Assembly: GCA_023417885.1 (NCBI GenBank)
Contig: JAEZED010000025.1
Location: 1-6,882 of the forward strand
Length of the DNA: 6,882 bases
Direction: 5' to 3'
Source: Planctomycetota bacterium
GTDB taxonomy: Bacteria > Planctomycetota > Phycisphaerae > Tepidisphaerales > Tepidisphaeraceae
Each line of letters opens with the position of its first letter. Position 1 is the first letter of the stretch. This document shows positions 1 to 6,138 of the stretch, piece after piece. The translations under genes and the position numbers were made by a program. The notes under the pieces were generated by a model, which had not been told where the DNA came from, made no database searches, and saw nothing but the letters and a program-made list of their open reading frames with translations.

Positions 1-7
1 GCGCGGA

Positions 8-2314
8 TCAGCCGACCGGGAGGAACCGGACGGTATCGGCCCGCGCCGTGCCGCCTGCATGGCTGATGCGGACGAAGCTGTCCGGCGTCAGCATGTAGCG
101 GCCGATCTGCACGCTGCTGTTCCGCGAGGCCTGCTGATCGACATCGACGCTGTCGAGCTCGATCCCGTCATCGGAGAAGACCGTCACGGTGACGCTGCCG
201 GGCGTGTTCAGATCCGGGTTGCGGAGGAAGATGAAGTACTCGCCCGCCTCCTGGAGCATCGGCCGGAAGTCGACGAAGCCGCTCGTGCCGGTGAGGTAGG
301 TGAGGTTCACCGCGTTGGCCCGGTCGATTACCTGGTCCCACCCGCCGTCGTTGTCCACCTGGTCTTCGCTCTCGTTGTCGACCAGCACCTCGTTGCGGCT
401 GAGGGTGCGGGCGGTGACGCGGCCGGCGAAGGGGCTGGAGCCGCCCGTGTTGTAGCTGCGCACGCGGAAGTGGCGCGTCTGGAGCTGCCCGTCCGGGATG
501 TCCAGCTCGTAGGTGTAGGCCCCTGTGCCATCCTGCGGCGGGAGCCAGATGTTGGTGATGTCCGCGGTGATGTCGAAGTCGGCGCTCTTGCTCACCTGGA
601 GCAGGAAGCCGTTCTCGTCGGTGCTGGCGTCGATCCAGTTGACGAGGATCGTGCGCGAGTCGGTGCCGATCGCCTGGATGCTCTCAGGCTTGGTCGGCGT
701 CGTCTGGCCGGTCACGAGATCGACCGTGACCAGCCGGTCGCGCACGGCGTAACCCTGGTCGAAGCCGCGGGCGTAGAAGATCGTCTCGCCCAGGGGCAGG
801 CCGGTCGTGTCCGCCATGACCTCGAAGCCGTCGGTGCGGTCGGCATCCTCGGCGATGAAGGTATCGGCAACGGCGACGATTCCGCGGGCGACGTCGACGT
901 TCGTCTGAAGACCCGGCATGCCGTTCGTCTCGGCGTAGAAGTTCACCTGGATGAGCTGGTCGCGGAAGTCCGGGTCGCCGGAGAACTCCGGGTTGTCCAG
1001 GTTGTCCAGTTCCATGAGCAGTCGCACGGGCTGGCCGACCTGCTGGATGACCGGCCCCGCGGTGAGGTGGAACGGGCTGGGGCGCGTGTTGAGCCGCACG
1101 CCGAAGTTGGCCGTGTCCTCCACCTGGTCTTCGGTCTCGAGCACCACGCCGATCTGGAACGGGCGGAAGCCCAACTCCGGCAGCAGGTCCTCCGGCAGCG
1201 GGCCGATGTCGAACGGGCCGTAGTGCTCGGCGCCGGCGTAGTTGACGACCCAGCCGAAGTCCTCCATCGCGCCGATCGTGATGCGCGAGAGCGGGGCGAC
1301 CGGCTCGGCGTCGGGCGGAAGTTGGAAACCACCCTCGGAGAAGGGCGTCATGAGCTCCGTGCCGAGGTTGCTGCCGGGGTTCTCCGCGCCGAACCCTTCG
1401 CGCCAGTGCCCCTCAGTGTTCACTTCCACCGGCACGGTGCTGACGTTGCTGTTGAAGATGCGGTTCGTCTCGCGCACCCCCGCCTCGCCGACGTAGGACA
1501 CGCCCGGGGTGCCGCGGCCGATCAGGAAGCCGTCCCAGAAGCCGCCGATGCCGAGGACGTGGCCGATCTCGTGCACCACCGTCTCCACGAATCCGCGGCT
1601 GGCGCCGGAGTCGACGAGATCGACGGTGATCTCCCCCTGGTAGGGAAGGCCGACCGGGTTGCCCTGAAAATCCTGGAGCTTCGTGCCCGGCTCCGGAGGG
1701 CGATAAGCACTGGGACGCGCAAAGGCGAGAACGCCGCCGGGACCGTCCACGCTGCCGCCCGTCACGATGATCTCCAGGTCGTCGATGACGCGCCCGCCGA
1801 CGTTGACGTCCGGAAGGTCGCCGATGATCACTTCCTCCCACTTGGCGACGGCGGACTCGATGATGGCCTTCTGCTCCGGGCTGAGCGTGTTGTTGGCGTA
1901 GACGATGTCGATGTTGAAGGCGCTCTGGACGTTGGTGCGCCCGGAGATGCCCGGGGAGGTCTGCGCCAGCTTCAGATCCTCGCCTTCCACGTCGTAAACG
2001 TGCCCGACGAAGTACTCGCCGACGGCCAGGTTCTCGAAGCGGTAGTTGCCCTGCGAGTTGGTGATCCGGGTCGGCTCGCCGTCGTCCAGCGTCCCGTTCT
2101 CGTTGGAATCGATGTACACGGTGACACCCGGCCGGCCGTCCTCGAAGTAGTCGAAGAGGCCGTCGTTGTCGATGTCGTTCCAGACGGTGCCCTCGATCGT
2201 GGCGAGCATGCGCCGCGTCTCCAGCGGCTCGATGGCCAGGCTGGCGGCCCGGCGCAGCGCGAGGTCGCGGCGCCGGCGGAGTTGACTCGTACGAAGCGTG
2301 GTTTGATCGAGCAT
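8..2314 (-). CDS. Secreted modular leishmanolysin-like (M8) zinc metallopeptidase
   Basis: This 768-aa protein is predicted to be exported and to hydrolyse proteins outside the cytoplasm. Residues 13-37 hold an Arg-rich stretch and the LEPLETRRML motif common at the start of planctomycete secreted proteins. Residues 40-106 resemble an SdrD B-like/Cna-B-type beta-sandwich with Asp/Asn-rich calcium-type loops (46-52, 69-80). The peptidase domain spans about 131-360. HEIGH supplies His248, Glu249 and His252, and a likely third zinc ligand is His303 in GHW, 51 residues on. LMT at 321-323 (Met-turn) and LSRITIGAMEDFGW follow, an order typical of M8 peptidases. Residues 380-535 look Ig-like, 540-638 FN3-like, and 640-768 golvesin/xanthan-lyase C-terminal-like (VDN near the start, ADTVRF near the end). 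The ATG at 2314 is chosen because the motif normally lies within about 40 residues of the N-terminus; the frame stays open 124 codons further upstream but reads as low-complexity Arg/Pro/Gly. No PEP-CTERM tail or membrane anchor is seen. Substrate unknown. Confidence 0.85.
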   Translation of the reverse strand: MLDQTTLRTSQLRRRRDLALRRAASLAIEPLETRRMLATIEGTVWNDIDNDGLFDYFEDGRPGVTVYIDSNENGTLDDGEPTRITNSQGNYRFENLAVGEYFVGHVYDVEGEDLKLAQTSPGISGRTNVQSAFNIDIVYANNTLSPEQKAIIESAVAKWEEVIIGDLPDVNVGGRVIDDLEIIVTGGSVDGPGGVLAFARPSAYRPPEPGTKLQDFQGNPVGLPYQGEITVDLVDSGASRGFVETVVHEIGHVLGIGGFWDGFLIGRGTPGVSYVGEAGVRETNRIFNSNVSTVPVEVNTEGHWREGFGAENPGSNLGTELMTPFSEGGFQLPPDAEPVAPLSRITIGAMEDFGWVVNYAGAEHYGPFDIGPLPEDLLPELGFRPFQIGVVLETEDQVEDTANFGVRLNTRPSPFHLTAGPVIQQVGQPVRLLMELDNLDNPEFSGDPDFRDQLIQVNFYAETNGMPGLQTNVDVARGIVAVADTFIAEDADRTDGFEVMADTTGLPLGETIFYARGFDQGYAVRDRLVTVDLVTGQTTPTKPESIQAIGTDSRTILVNWIDASTDENGFLLQVSKSADFDITADITNIWLPPQDGTGAYTYELDIPDGQLQTRHFRVRSYNTGGSSPFAGRVTARTLSRNEVLVDNESEDQVDNDGGWDQVIDRANAVNLTYLTGTSGFVDFRPMLQEAGEYFIFLRNPDLNTPGSVTVTVFSDDGIELDSVDVDQQASRNSSVQIGRYMLTPDSFVRISHAGGTARADTVRFLPVG

Positions 2315-2483
2315 GGTCCTGGCTCTCGGAGCGGGGAGGGGAGAAGTCTGAGGTCTGGCAAGGAAGGTGAGCGCGCCGGCGCGGAAGTCACGGCCGGCCC
2401 GGACGCCTGAACCGCCGGGGCCGGAGACCGGATACGCCCGGGGGCGTGATGGCAGGTCGGCAGGCGGGCGAATCGTGCCCAGT

Positions 2484-2498
2484 GCGGGCTTCGCCCGC
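2484..2498 (-). other. Leader hairpin of the M8 peptidase transcript
   Basis: A perfect 6-bp inverted repeat, GCGGGC/GCCCGC, has a 3-nt loop (GAA in the minus-strand RNA). It would lie about 17-31 nt into the transcript from the candidate promoter at 2522-2550. No T-run follows, so it is not a simple terminator. It could stabilise the 5' end or be chance in GC-rich DNA. Confidence 0.25.
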
Positions 2499-2521
2499 GG
2501 CGGCAGAGCGGCGGGATCGGC

Positions 2522-2550
2522 ATTGTCGAGTGACCGCGTAACCGTGTCAA
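2522..2550 (-). promoter_or_regulatory. Candidate sigma-70 promoter of the M8 peptidase gene
   Basis: On the minus strand a perfect -35 TTGACA (2545-2550) is followed by exactly 17 nt and then GACAAT (2522-2527), matching 4 of 6 bases of TATAAT. It points at the peptidase gene, placing a start near 2515 and a leader of about 200 nt. The hexamers and spacing are seen in the sequence; activity is inferred. Confidence 0.4.
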
Positions 2551-2648
2551 TGGCACCCGGACAACTTGCCGTCGCCCCCGGCAGGCGACACTCGGCGATT
2601 CGACCAATCCGCGCGCGGACGGGGCGCGTGCCGCGACCGGCGATCTTT

Positions 2649-2683
2649 CGACGCCCTTTCCTTGGAAAGGTTTCCCGACGCCC
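2649..2683. promoter_or_regulatory. Palindrome flanked by direct repeats before amidohydrolase gene
   Basis: CCTTTCC-TT-GGAAAGG (2655-2670) is a perfect 7-bp inverted repeat around 2 nt. It is bracketed by two copies of CGACGCCC at 2649-2656 and 2676-2683, 27 bp apart. The right arm GGAAA can pair alternatively with TTTCC at 2671-2675. The palindrome overlaps a weak -35 (TTGGAA, 2662-2667) that sits 17 nt before AACGAT (2685-2690), itself 15 nt before the ATG at 2706. This layout fits a repressor or activator site; no regulator is recognisable nearby. Confidence 0.3.
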
Positions 2684-2705
2684 CAACGATCAGAAGCGCC
2701 CCCTC

Positions 2706-3800
2706 ATGACCACGACCGCCCCACCCAATCAGCAGGCAGACGCAGCGGCCCGCCGGCAGGCGGCGCGCGAGGCTGCCCGCAAGTGGACCCCGCCTCCGCT
2801 GGCGCCGGCCCGGCGGGGCGAGTACGACCGCCTCGGCCTCGACTACCGCGCCCCCATCCCCCGCCCGCCCATCGACGGGCCCGTCATCGACTGCCACACC
2901 CATCTCATCGCCGCACGCCATGCGCCCGAGTGGTTCGAGGCGGCCGATCATTATGGGATCGACCACACCATCACCATGACCCCGCTGGAGGAAGCGCTGA
3001 AAGTGCTTCGCGGGCCATATGCCGATCGCGTGACGCTCATAGCCGTCCCCGCCTGGGCCCCGGGCGGGTACGACCCGGAGAACTTCTGGCGCCGGGTGGA
3101 TGGATATCGCAACCTGGGGTGCCGCGTCGTGAAGTTTCATCTCGCGCCCCAGACGATGCCGCGCACGGGACTCGGGCTCGTGCCCGGCCCCGGCTTCGAC
3201 AAGATGCGCCGCTACGTTCACGACGCCATTGATCGCGGCATGATCATCATGACCCACGTCGGCGATCCCGAGAGCTGGTACGCCGGGGACCGGTACGGCG
3301 CCGACGCGGAGTTCTACGGCACGCGCCAGCAGCATTACGAGGGATGGGAGCGCCTCCTCGAGGAGACGCGCGGCCACCCCTGGTGGGGCGCCCACCTCGG
3401 CGGAAACCCCGAGGACCTCGGCCGCACCGCCACACTTCTCGACCGCTACCCCGACCTGATGCTCGATCTTTCGGCGACGAAGTGGATGGTTCGCGAGATC
3501 AGCCGCCGGCGCGACGCGGCACGCGAGTTCGTCATCCAGTACCAGGACCGGCTCATGTGGGGGAGCGACCAGGTCAGCTACGACGGCCGCGGCTTCGACT
3601 TCCTCGCAAGCCGCTGGTGGTCGCATCGCAAGCTCTGGGAGACCGCCTACGTGGGCGAGAGCCCGATCGAGGACCCGGATGTGACGGACGGCCCGCCCCT
3701 CCTGCGCGGCTTGGCGCTTCCGGACGAGGTGCTCGTAAAGCTCTACCGGGAGAACATCGTGCGGCTGCTGGGCCGGGTCGGCCTCAGTATTGCCTCCTGA
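2706..3800 (+). CDS. Amidohydrolase-2 family metal-dependent hydrolase
   Basis: This 364-aa protein has no signal peptide, so it is probably cytosolic. It matches the TIM-barrel amidohydrolase-2 family (relatives of ACMSD and similar decarboxylases/hydrolases). Visible active-site elements in order are DCHTH (His64, His66) after strand 1, VVKFH (Lys143, His145), MTHVGD (His184), GAHLGG (His230) and WGSDQ (Asp288), which together could bind one catalytic divalent metal. Residues 11-26 form an Ala/Arg-rich helix-like extension ahead of the barrel. The start is the ATG at 2706; the frame remains open upstream, but that stretch is low-complexity and includes the candidate palindrome/promoter. There is no convincing Shine-Dalgarno. 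The gene is divergent from the peptidase and is followed 164 bp later by a PEP-CTERM gene on the same strand, with no strong terminator between. Family assignment is firm; substrate and reaction (hydrolase or decarboxylase) cannot be told. Confidence 0.88.
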   Translation: MTTTAPPNQQADAAARRQAAREAARKWTPPPLAPARRGEYDRLGLDYRAPIPRPPIDGPVIDCHTHLIAARHAPEWFEAADHYGIDHTITMTPLEEALKVLRGPYADRVTLIAVPAWAPGGYDPENFWRRVDGYRNLGCRVVKFHLAPQTMPRTGLGLVPGPGFDKMRRYVHDAIDRGMIIMTHVGDPESWYAGDRYGADAEFYGTRQQHYEGWERLLEETRGHPWWGAHLGGNPEDLGRTATLLDRYPDLMLDLSATKWMVREISRRRDAAREFVIQYQDRLMWGSDQVSYDGRGFDFLASRWWSHRKLWETAYVGESPIEDPDVTDGPPLLRGLALPDEVLVKLYRENIVRLLGRVGLSIAS

Positions 3801-3964
3801 CGCGCACAGCCCTGTCAGGCCGCCCGCGCCGCACAAGCGGCAACTTCCCGACATCTTCATTGAAATTAATGAAACCCATGCATTGCAAACGGGTGCCTTT
3901 CCCGTTAAGTGTTCTGTGCTTCGTTACCGATCGCACCCTTTCCATCACACCCTGGAGGCTGGAA
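3801..3964 (+). promoter_or_regulatory. AT-richer leader/promoter region of PEP-CTERM gene
   Basis: The stretch 3853-3915 is clearly less GC-rich than its surroundings and carries two perfect dyads: TTCATT/AATGAA (3856-3861 and 3868-3873) and AACGGG/CCCGTT (3888-3893 and 3901-3906, 7-nt loop). TTGAAA (3860-3865) matches 5 of 6 bases of a -35, but no good -10 follows at 16-18 nt, so the exact promoter is uncertain. CATTGAAA (3858) and CATTGCAAA (3881) form an imperfect direct repeat 23 bp apart. The region probably contains the promoter and possibly an operator or leader hairpin. Confidence 0.35.
3954..3958 (+). promoter_or_regulatory. Shine-Dalgarno of PEP-CTERM gene
   Basis: GGAGG lies 6 nt before the ATG at 3965 and fixes that start, although the frame is open well upstream. 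It is the only textbook Shine-Dalgarno before a gene in this window. Confidence 0.75.
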
Positions 3965-4675
3965 ATGCTCAGGCACCGCAATGCCGCCTCGGCGCTCGTC
4001 GCCCTGGTCACCGGGTTAGGCCTTACCGCGTCCGCTTCGGCGGACATCGTCTACGAAAACTACTCGTCCCCCGCGGGCACCTTCGTCGTCATCGCTCCCG
4101 GTGACACGAATCCCGCCACCTACGGCGAGGTCGGCGACGTCGTCACCCTCGGCGGAACCAACCGGATGCTGGAGTCCATCAACTTCAGCTACGCCAACCG
4201 CTCCACGCCGGCAGCCAACTCGCTGCTGGACTACTCCTTCCACCTCTACAACATCGACGGCGGCGGCCTGCCGGTTGGGGATCCGTTCTTCACCTGGTCG
4301 ACGACCGACTCGAACTTCACAGGCGGCGAGTCCGGCGGGTTCGTCCGAACGCTCACGTTCGATCCGGGCACGATCCTGCCCGAGACCTTTGCCTGGACGT
4401 TCGAGTTCAGCAATCGTCGCGACAACCCCGACGCCCCCGAGGACGGGATGCAGACGAGCTTCCTCCTCTACAGCTCCACCCCGCCTCCGACCGTCGGGAG
4501 CACGCCCGACGGGTTCATCTATCGCGACGCCACCACCGGTGAATGGGCCACCTCGGCATTCACCTCCGGTCGCCAGCCGCGCATCCGCATCCACGCGGAT
4601 CCCGTGCCCGAGCCGGCCGCCCTCTCCGTCCTCGCCGCCGGCGGACTGCTCATGCTCCGTCGCCGCAGGGCCTGA
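3965..4675 (+). CDS. Exported PEP-CTERM sorting domain protein
   Basis: The product is 236 aa. Residues 1-26 are a classical signal peptide (basic MLRHR, hydrophobic core, ASA before Asp27). The mature part (27-212) is rich in Ser/Thr/Gly/Asn and beta-prone, with phrases such as EVGDVVTLGGTNR and FHLYNIDGG that recur in planctomycete PEP-CTERM ectodomains of unknown function. The C-terminus holds VPEP (214-217), a short hydrophobic segment and a terminal Arg cluster (RRRRA), the tripartite PEP-CTERM signal recognised by exosortase. By family knowledge the protein is secreted by Sec, then cut and released or anchored in the envelope; the exosortase must be encoded elsewhere. The start is set by GGAGG 6 nt upstream. 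The gene ends in an intrinsic terminator, so it is a single-gene or distal unit. The ligand or structural role is unknown. Confidence 0.88.
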   Translation: MLRHRNAASALVALVTGLGLTASASADIVYENYSSPAGTFVVIAPGDTNPATYGEVGDVVTLGGTNRMLESINFSYANRSTPAANSLLDYSFHLYNIDGGGLPVGDPFFTWSTTDSNFTGGESGGFVRTLTFDPGTILPETFAWTFEFSNRRDNPDAPEDGMQTSFLLYSSTPPPTVGSTPDGFIYRDATTGEWATSAFTSGRQPRIRIHADPVPEPAALSVLAAGGLLMLRRRRA

Positions 4676-4706
4676 AAGCCTTCCCGGCCTCCTGTTGACT
4701 CCCCTC

Positions 4707-4738
4707 GACCCGGCCCCCGCGGCCGGGTCTTTCCTTTG
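4707..4738 (+). terminator. Intrinsic terminator after PEP-CTERM gene
   Basis: GACCCGGCC (4707-4715) pairs perfectly with GGCCGGGTC (4721-4729) around a 5-nt loop and is followed by TTTCCTTTG. A 9-bp GC-rich stem plus a U-rich tail 31 nt after the stop codon is a convincing rho-independent terminator for the upstream gene. Confidence 0.85.
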
Positions 4739-4764
4739 AGCATGCCCTGAAACGTCCGGGAAGT

Positions 4765-4770
4765 TACGAT
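4765..4770 (+). promoter_or_regulatory. Candidate -10 box for leaderless YciI-like gene
   Basis: TACGAT (4 of 6 to TATAAT) ends 7 nt before the ATG at 4778, so a transcript using it would begin at or next to the start codon. The upstream terminator leaves only 39 bp for a promoter, and there is no Shine-Dalgarno. No -35 is recognisable at 16-18 nt. Confidence 0.3.
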
Positions 4771-4777
4771 CCAGGCT

Positions 4778-5242
4778 ATGCCCATCGCGCTCTGTCTCGC
4801 CGTCGTCCTGGCCGGGTCGCTCACCTTCCAGATGCGCGGCGATGCGCAGGCGCAGCCGCCGGCCACGCAGCCGACGAGCCGGCCGACGGCGCAGCCGCCC
4901 GTGGAGTTCGAGAAGTATCACTTCGTCGTGCTGATGCGCGCCGACAACCCGCCGGCCCTCTCGCGCGAGGAGGCGCAGCGGATCCAGTCCGAGCATCTCG
5001 GGCACCTGTCGAAGATGCACCAGGAAGGTCACCTGCTGGTGGCCGGGCCGTTCGGGGAGCGCTTCGACGAGCGCTGGAGAGGGCTCTGCCTCTACAAGGG
5101 GACGCTTTCGCGCGAGGAAGTGCGCCGGCTCGCGGAGTCGGACCCGGCCGTTCAGGCGGGCGTCATGCAGGTCGCCCTCATGGACTGGTACACCGAGAAG
5201 GGCGTGCTGGAGTTTCCGAAGAGCCCCGGCGCCGCGCACTGA
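4778..5242 (+). CDS. Exported YciI-like (YCII) domain protein
   Basis: The product is 154 aa. Residues 46-140 match the YCII/YciI ferredoxin-like domain: YHFVVLMRAD as first strand, a helix with EHLGHL containing the family's conserved His (His73), EGHLLVAGPF, then ESDPAVQAG and a closing strand around VALMDWY. The family is a small dimeric alpha-beta fold, in places linked to enzymatic activity, usually without a known substrate. Unusually, residues 2-19 form a hydrophobic segment followed by AQA near residue 25 and a Pro/Thr/Gln-rich linker (26-41), suggesting export; there is no basic residue before the core and no lipobox. An in-frame TGA at 4748-4750 means no longer form exists. The gene starts 39 bp after a terminator and is probably transcribed alone. 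The domain call is good; export and function are inference. Confidence 0.8.
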   Translation: MPIALCLAVVLAGSLTFQMRGDAQAQPPATQPTSRPTAQPPVEFEKYHFVVLMRADNPPALSREEAQRIQSEHLGHLSKMHQEGHLLVAGPFGERFDERWRGLCLYKGTLSREEVRRLAESDPAVQAGVMQVALMDWYTEKGVLEFPKSPGAAH

Positions 5243-5247
5243 GCCCG

Positions 5248-5517
5248 CTACCCGACCACCAGGCGCACCAGCACCATCAGCCCCACCGCACCCAGGAGCA
5301 TCGCCAGCACGATGTAGATCCAGAGCTGTCCCGCCTCCGCGAAGATTCGGCCGGCGGTGCGGCGCTTCGTGCTCTTGTAGACGATCGCCACCGCCGCCAG
5401 CAGCGGGAAGAGAAGCACCCACCAAACATCCCACAACGGCGCCGGCGTGACGAAGGGGCGCCACCCCGTCGCCGAAGCGAGCAGCCAGCCCGGAGCCATG
5501 AAAGTCAGCTCAGCCAT
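5248..5517 (-). CDS. Small two-helix membrane protein, unknown function
   Basis: The product is 89 aa with two predicted transmembrane helices (about 31-47 and 65-87) joined by a short basic loop, KSTKRRTAGR (48-57), which by the positive-inside rule should face the cytoplasm, putting both ends outside. I do not recognise the family. It is the last gene of a minus-strand cassette, beginning 27 bp after the stop of the four-helix protein. GGAG lies 10 nt before the ATG at 5517; ATG at 5499 (Met7) is an alternative start. Its stop is 5 bp from the stop of the convergent YciI-like gene, leaving no room for a separate terminator. Codon use matches its neighbours. It may be a partner subunit of the upstream membrane protein. 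Confidence 0.75.
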   Translation of the reverse strand: MAELTFMAPGWLLASATGWRPFVTPAPLWDVWWVLLFPLLAAVAIVYKSTKRRTAGRIFAEAGQLWIYIVLAMLLGAVGLMVLVRLVVG

Positions 5518-5544
5518 CGTCGCGATGCTCCAGTCGCCCGGCCC

Positions 5545-6084
5545 TCACTGCTTCGCCCCCACGCCGGCGGCGCGGGCGGTGGAGTCCATGATGATCAGCA
5601 GGTTCAACATCCCCGCGACGGCGCAGTAGAGCGTGCCGAACTCCCCGACGTGGGCCGTCGCCTTCGGAATCTCGCGCGAGGCCGCCTCGATGCTCGCCCA
5701 GCTCGCCGCCAGCGTCACCGGGCCGGCGAGGATCTGCCCCAGGTACCAGGGCTTGTCCAGCAGCGTCGGCATCGGCCGGGACCAGAGAACCCAGCGCCCG
5801 TCCGGCATCACGACCTTCTCGTAGGCGACGCGGTAATCACGGCTGTCCCGGTAGCCCGGAACGTCGATCACCCGGATCCCGCCGATGAAGATGCCCGCGA
5901 CGAAGAGCAGGAGGATCGTCACCCCCGCGATCGTCCCGCGGGCGCGCTCCCCGATGAGCCAGTACCCCAGCCCGGGCAACACCCAGCCGGCGATCGCCAC
6001 GACGAACGGGGGCAGGCCCATGCCACGCCGCTGCGGGTCGGCGTTTGGCGATTCGATGTCGGCAAGTCCGGCGTGGTCGGCCAT
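5545..6084 (-). CDS. Four-helix membrane protein, probably DUF6677 family
   Basis: Read from the ATG at 6084 the protein is 179 aa. Hydrophobic segments lie at about 25-44, 50-72, 113-131 and 149-167. WVLPGLGYWLIGERARG (34-50) is the LPGLG-x(6)-G-x(4)-G signature of small planctomycete membrane proteins that I associate, from memory, with DUF6677 and that resembles TM2-type turns. A soluble segment (74-112) containing YEKVVMPDGRWVLW lies between helices 2 and 3. Start choice is uncertain: a GTG at 6126, 12 bp after the upstream stop, would add 14 residues, and ATG at 6021 would shorten it by 21; none has a clear Shine-Dalgarno. It sits in the middle of a three-gene minus-strand cassette. Function unknown; a membrane-assembly or scaffold role is only a guess. 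Confidence 0.8.
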   Translation of the reverse strand: MADHAGLADIESPNADPQRRGMGLPPFVVAIAGWVLPGLGYWLIGERARGTIAGVTILLLFVAGIFIGGIRVIDVPGYRDSRDYRVAYEKVVMPDGRWVLWSRPMPTLLDKPWYLGQILAGPVTLAASWASIEAASREIPKATAHVGEFGTLYCAVAGMLNLLIIMDSTARAAGVGAKQ

Positions 6085-6138
6085 TCGGTCGGAGAGTCTA
6101 GGGCCGTTCGCCGCCGGGGCAGCCACGGAGCGGGCGGA

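Larger units (their letters stand above)
2315..2705. other. Divergent intergenic region
   Basis: This 391-bp spacer separates the minus-strand peptidase from the plus-strand amidohydrolase. The peptidase-side half (2315-2521) appears to be an untranslated leader with one hairpin. The middle holds the candidate minus-strand promoter. The last 60 bp hold a palindrome, a direct repeat and a weak plus-strand promoter. Both flanking frames stay open through parts of it, but the translations are Arg/Pro/Gly-rich and unlike secreted or enzyme sequence, so I read it as non-coding. Confidence 0.6.

Noticed and set aside
1541..1573. HEIGHVLGIGG read as a metzincin motif with the third His lost
   Set aside because: In M8 peptidases the third ligand comes later. 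His303 in GHW followed by LMT fits that, so the enzyme need not be inactive.
59..2410. Long plus-strand open frame of 783 codons opposite the peptidase gene
   Set aside because: It is a mirror of the GC-rich codon bias of the minus-strand gene. Its translation is Val/Arg/Ala/Asp/Glu-rich with no domain logic, whereas the minus strand shows clear motifs.
2551..2570. TGGCAC...TTGC resembling a sigma-54 promoter
   Set aside because: The two elements are 9 nt apart instead of 5, so the fixed GG-GC spacing is broken.
2315..2686. 124-codon N-terminal extension of the peptidase
   Set aside because: It would bury the LEPLETRRML leader 150 residues inside the protein and cross the candidate promoter; its composition is Arg/Pro/Gly low complexity.
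3828..3841. GCCGC-ACAA-GCGGC hairpin after the amidohydrolase gene
   Set aside because: It has only a 5-bp stem and no T-run follows; not enough for a terminator call.
2547..3860. Minus-strand open frame opposite the amidohydrolase
   Set aside because: Shadow frame: no motifs, and the plus strand carries all the metal-ligand signatures.
4016..5464. Long minus-strand open frame across the PEP-CTERM and YciI-like genes
   Set aside because: It runs antisense to two well-supported genes and through the terminator; its composition is Arg/Gly/Ala-rich without domains.
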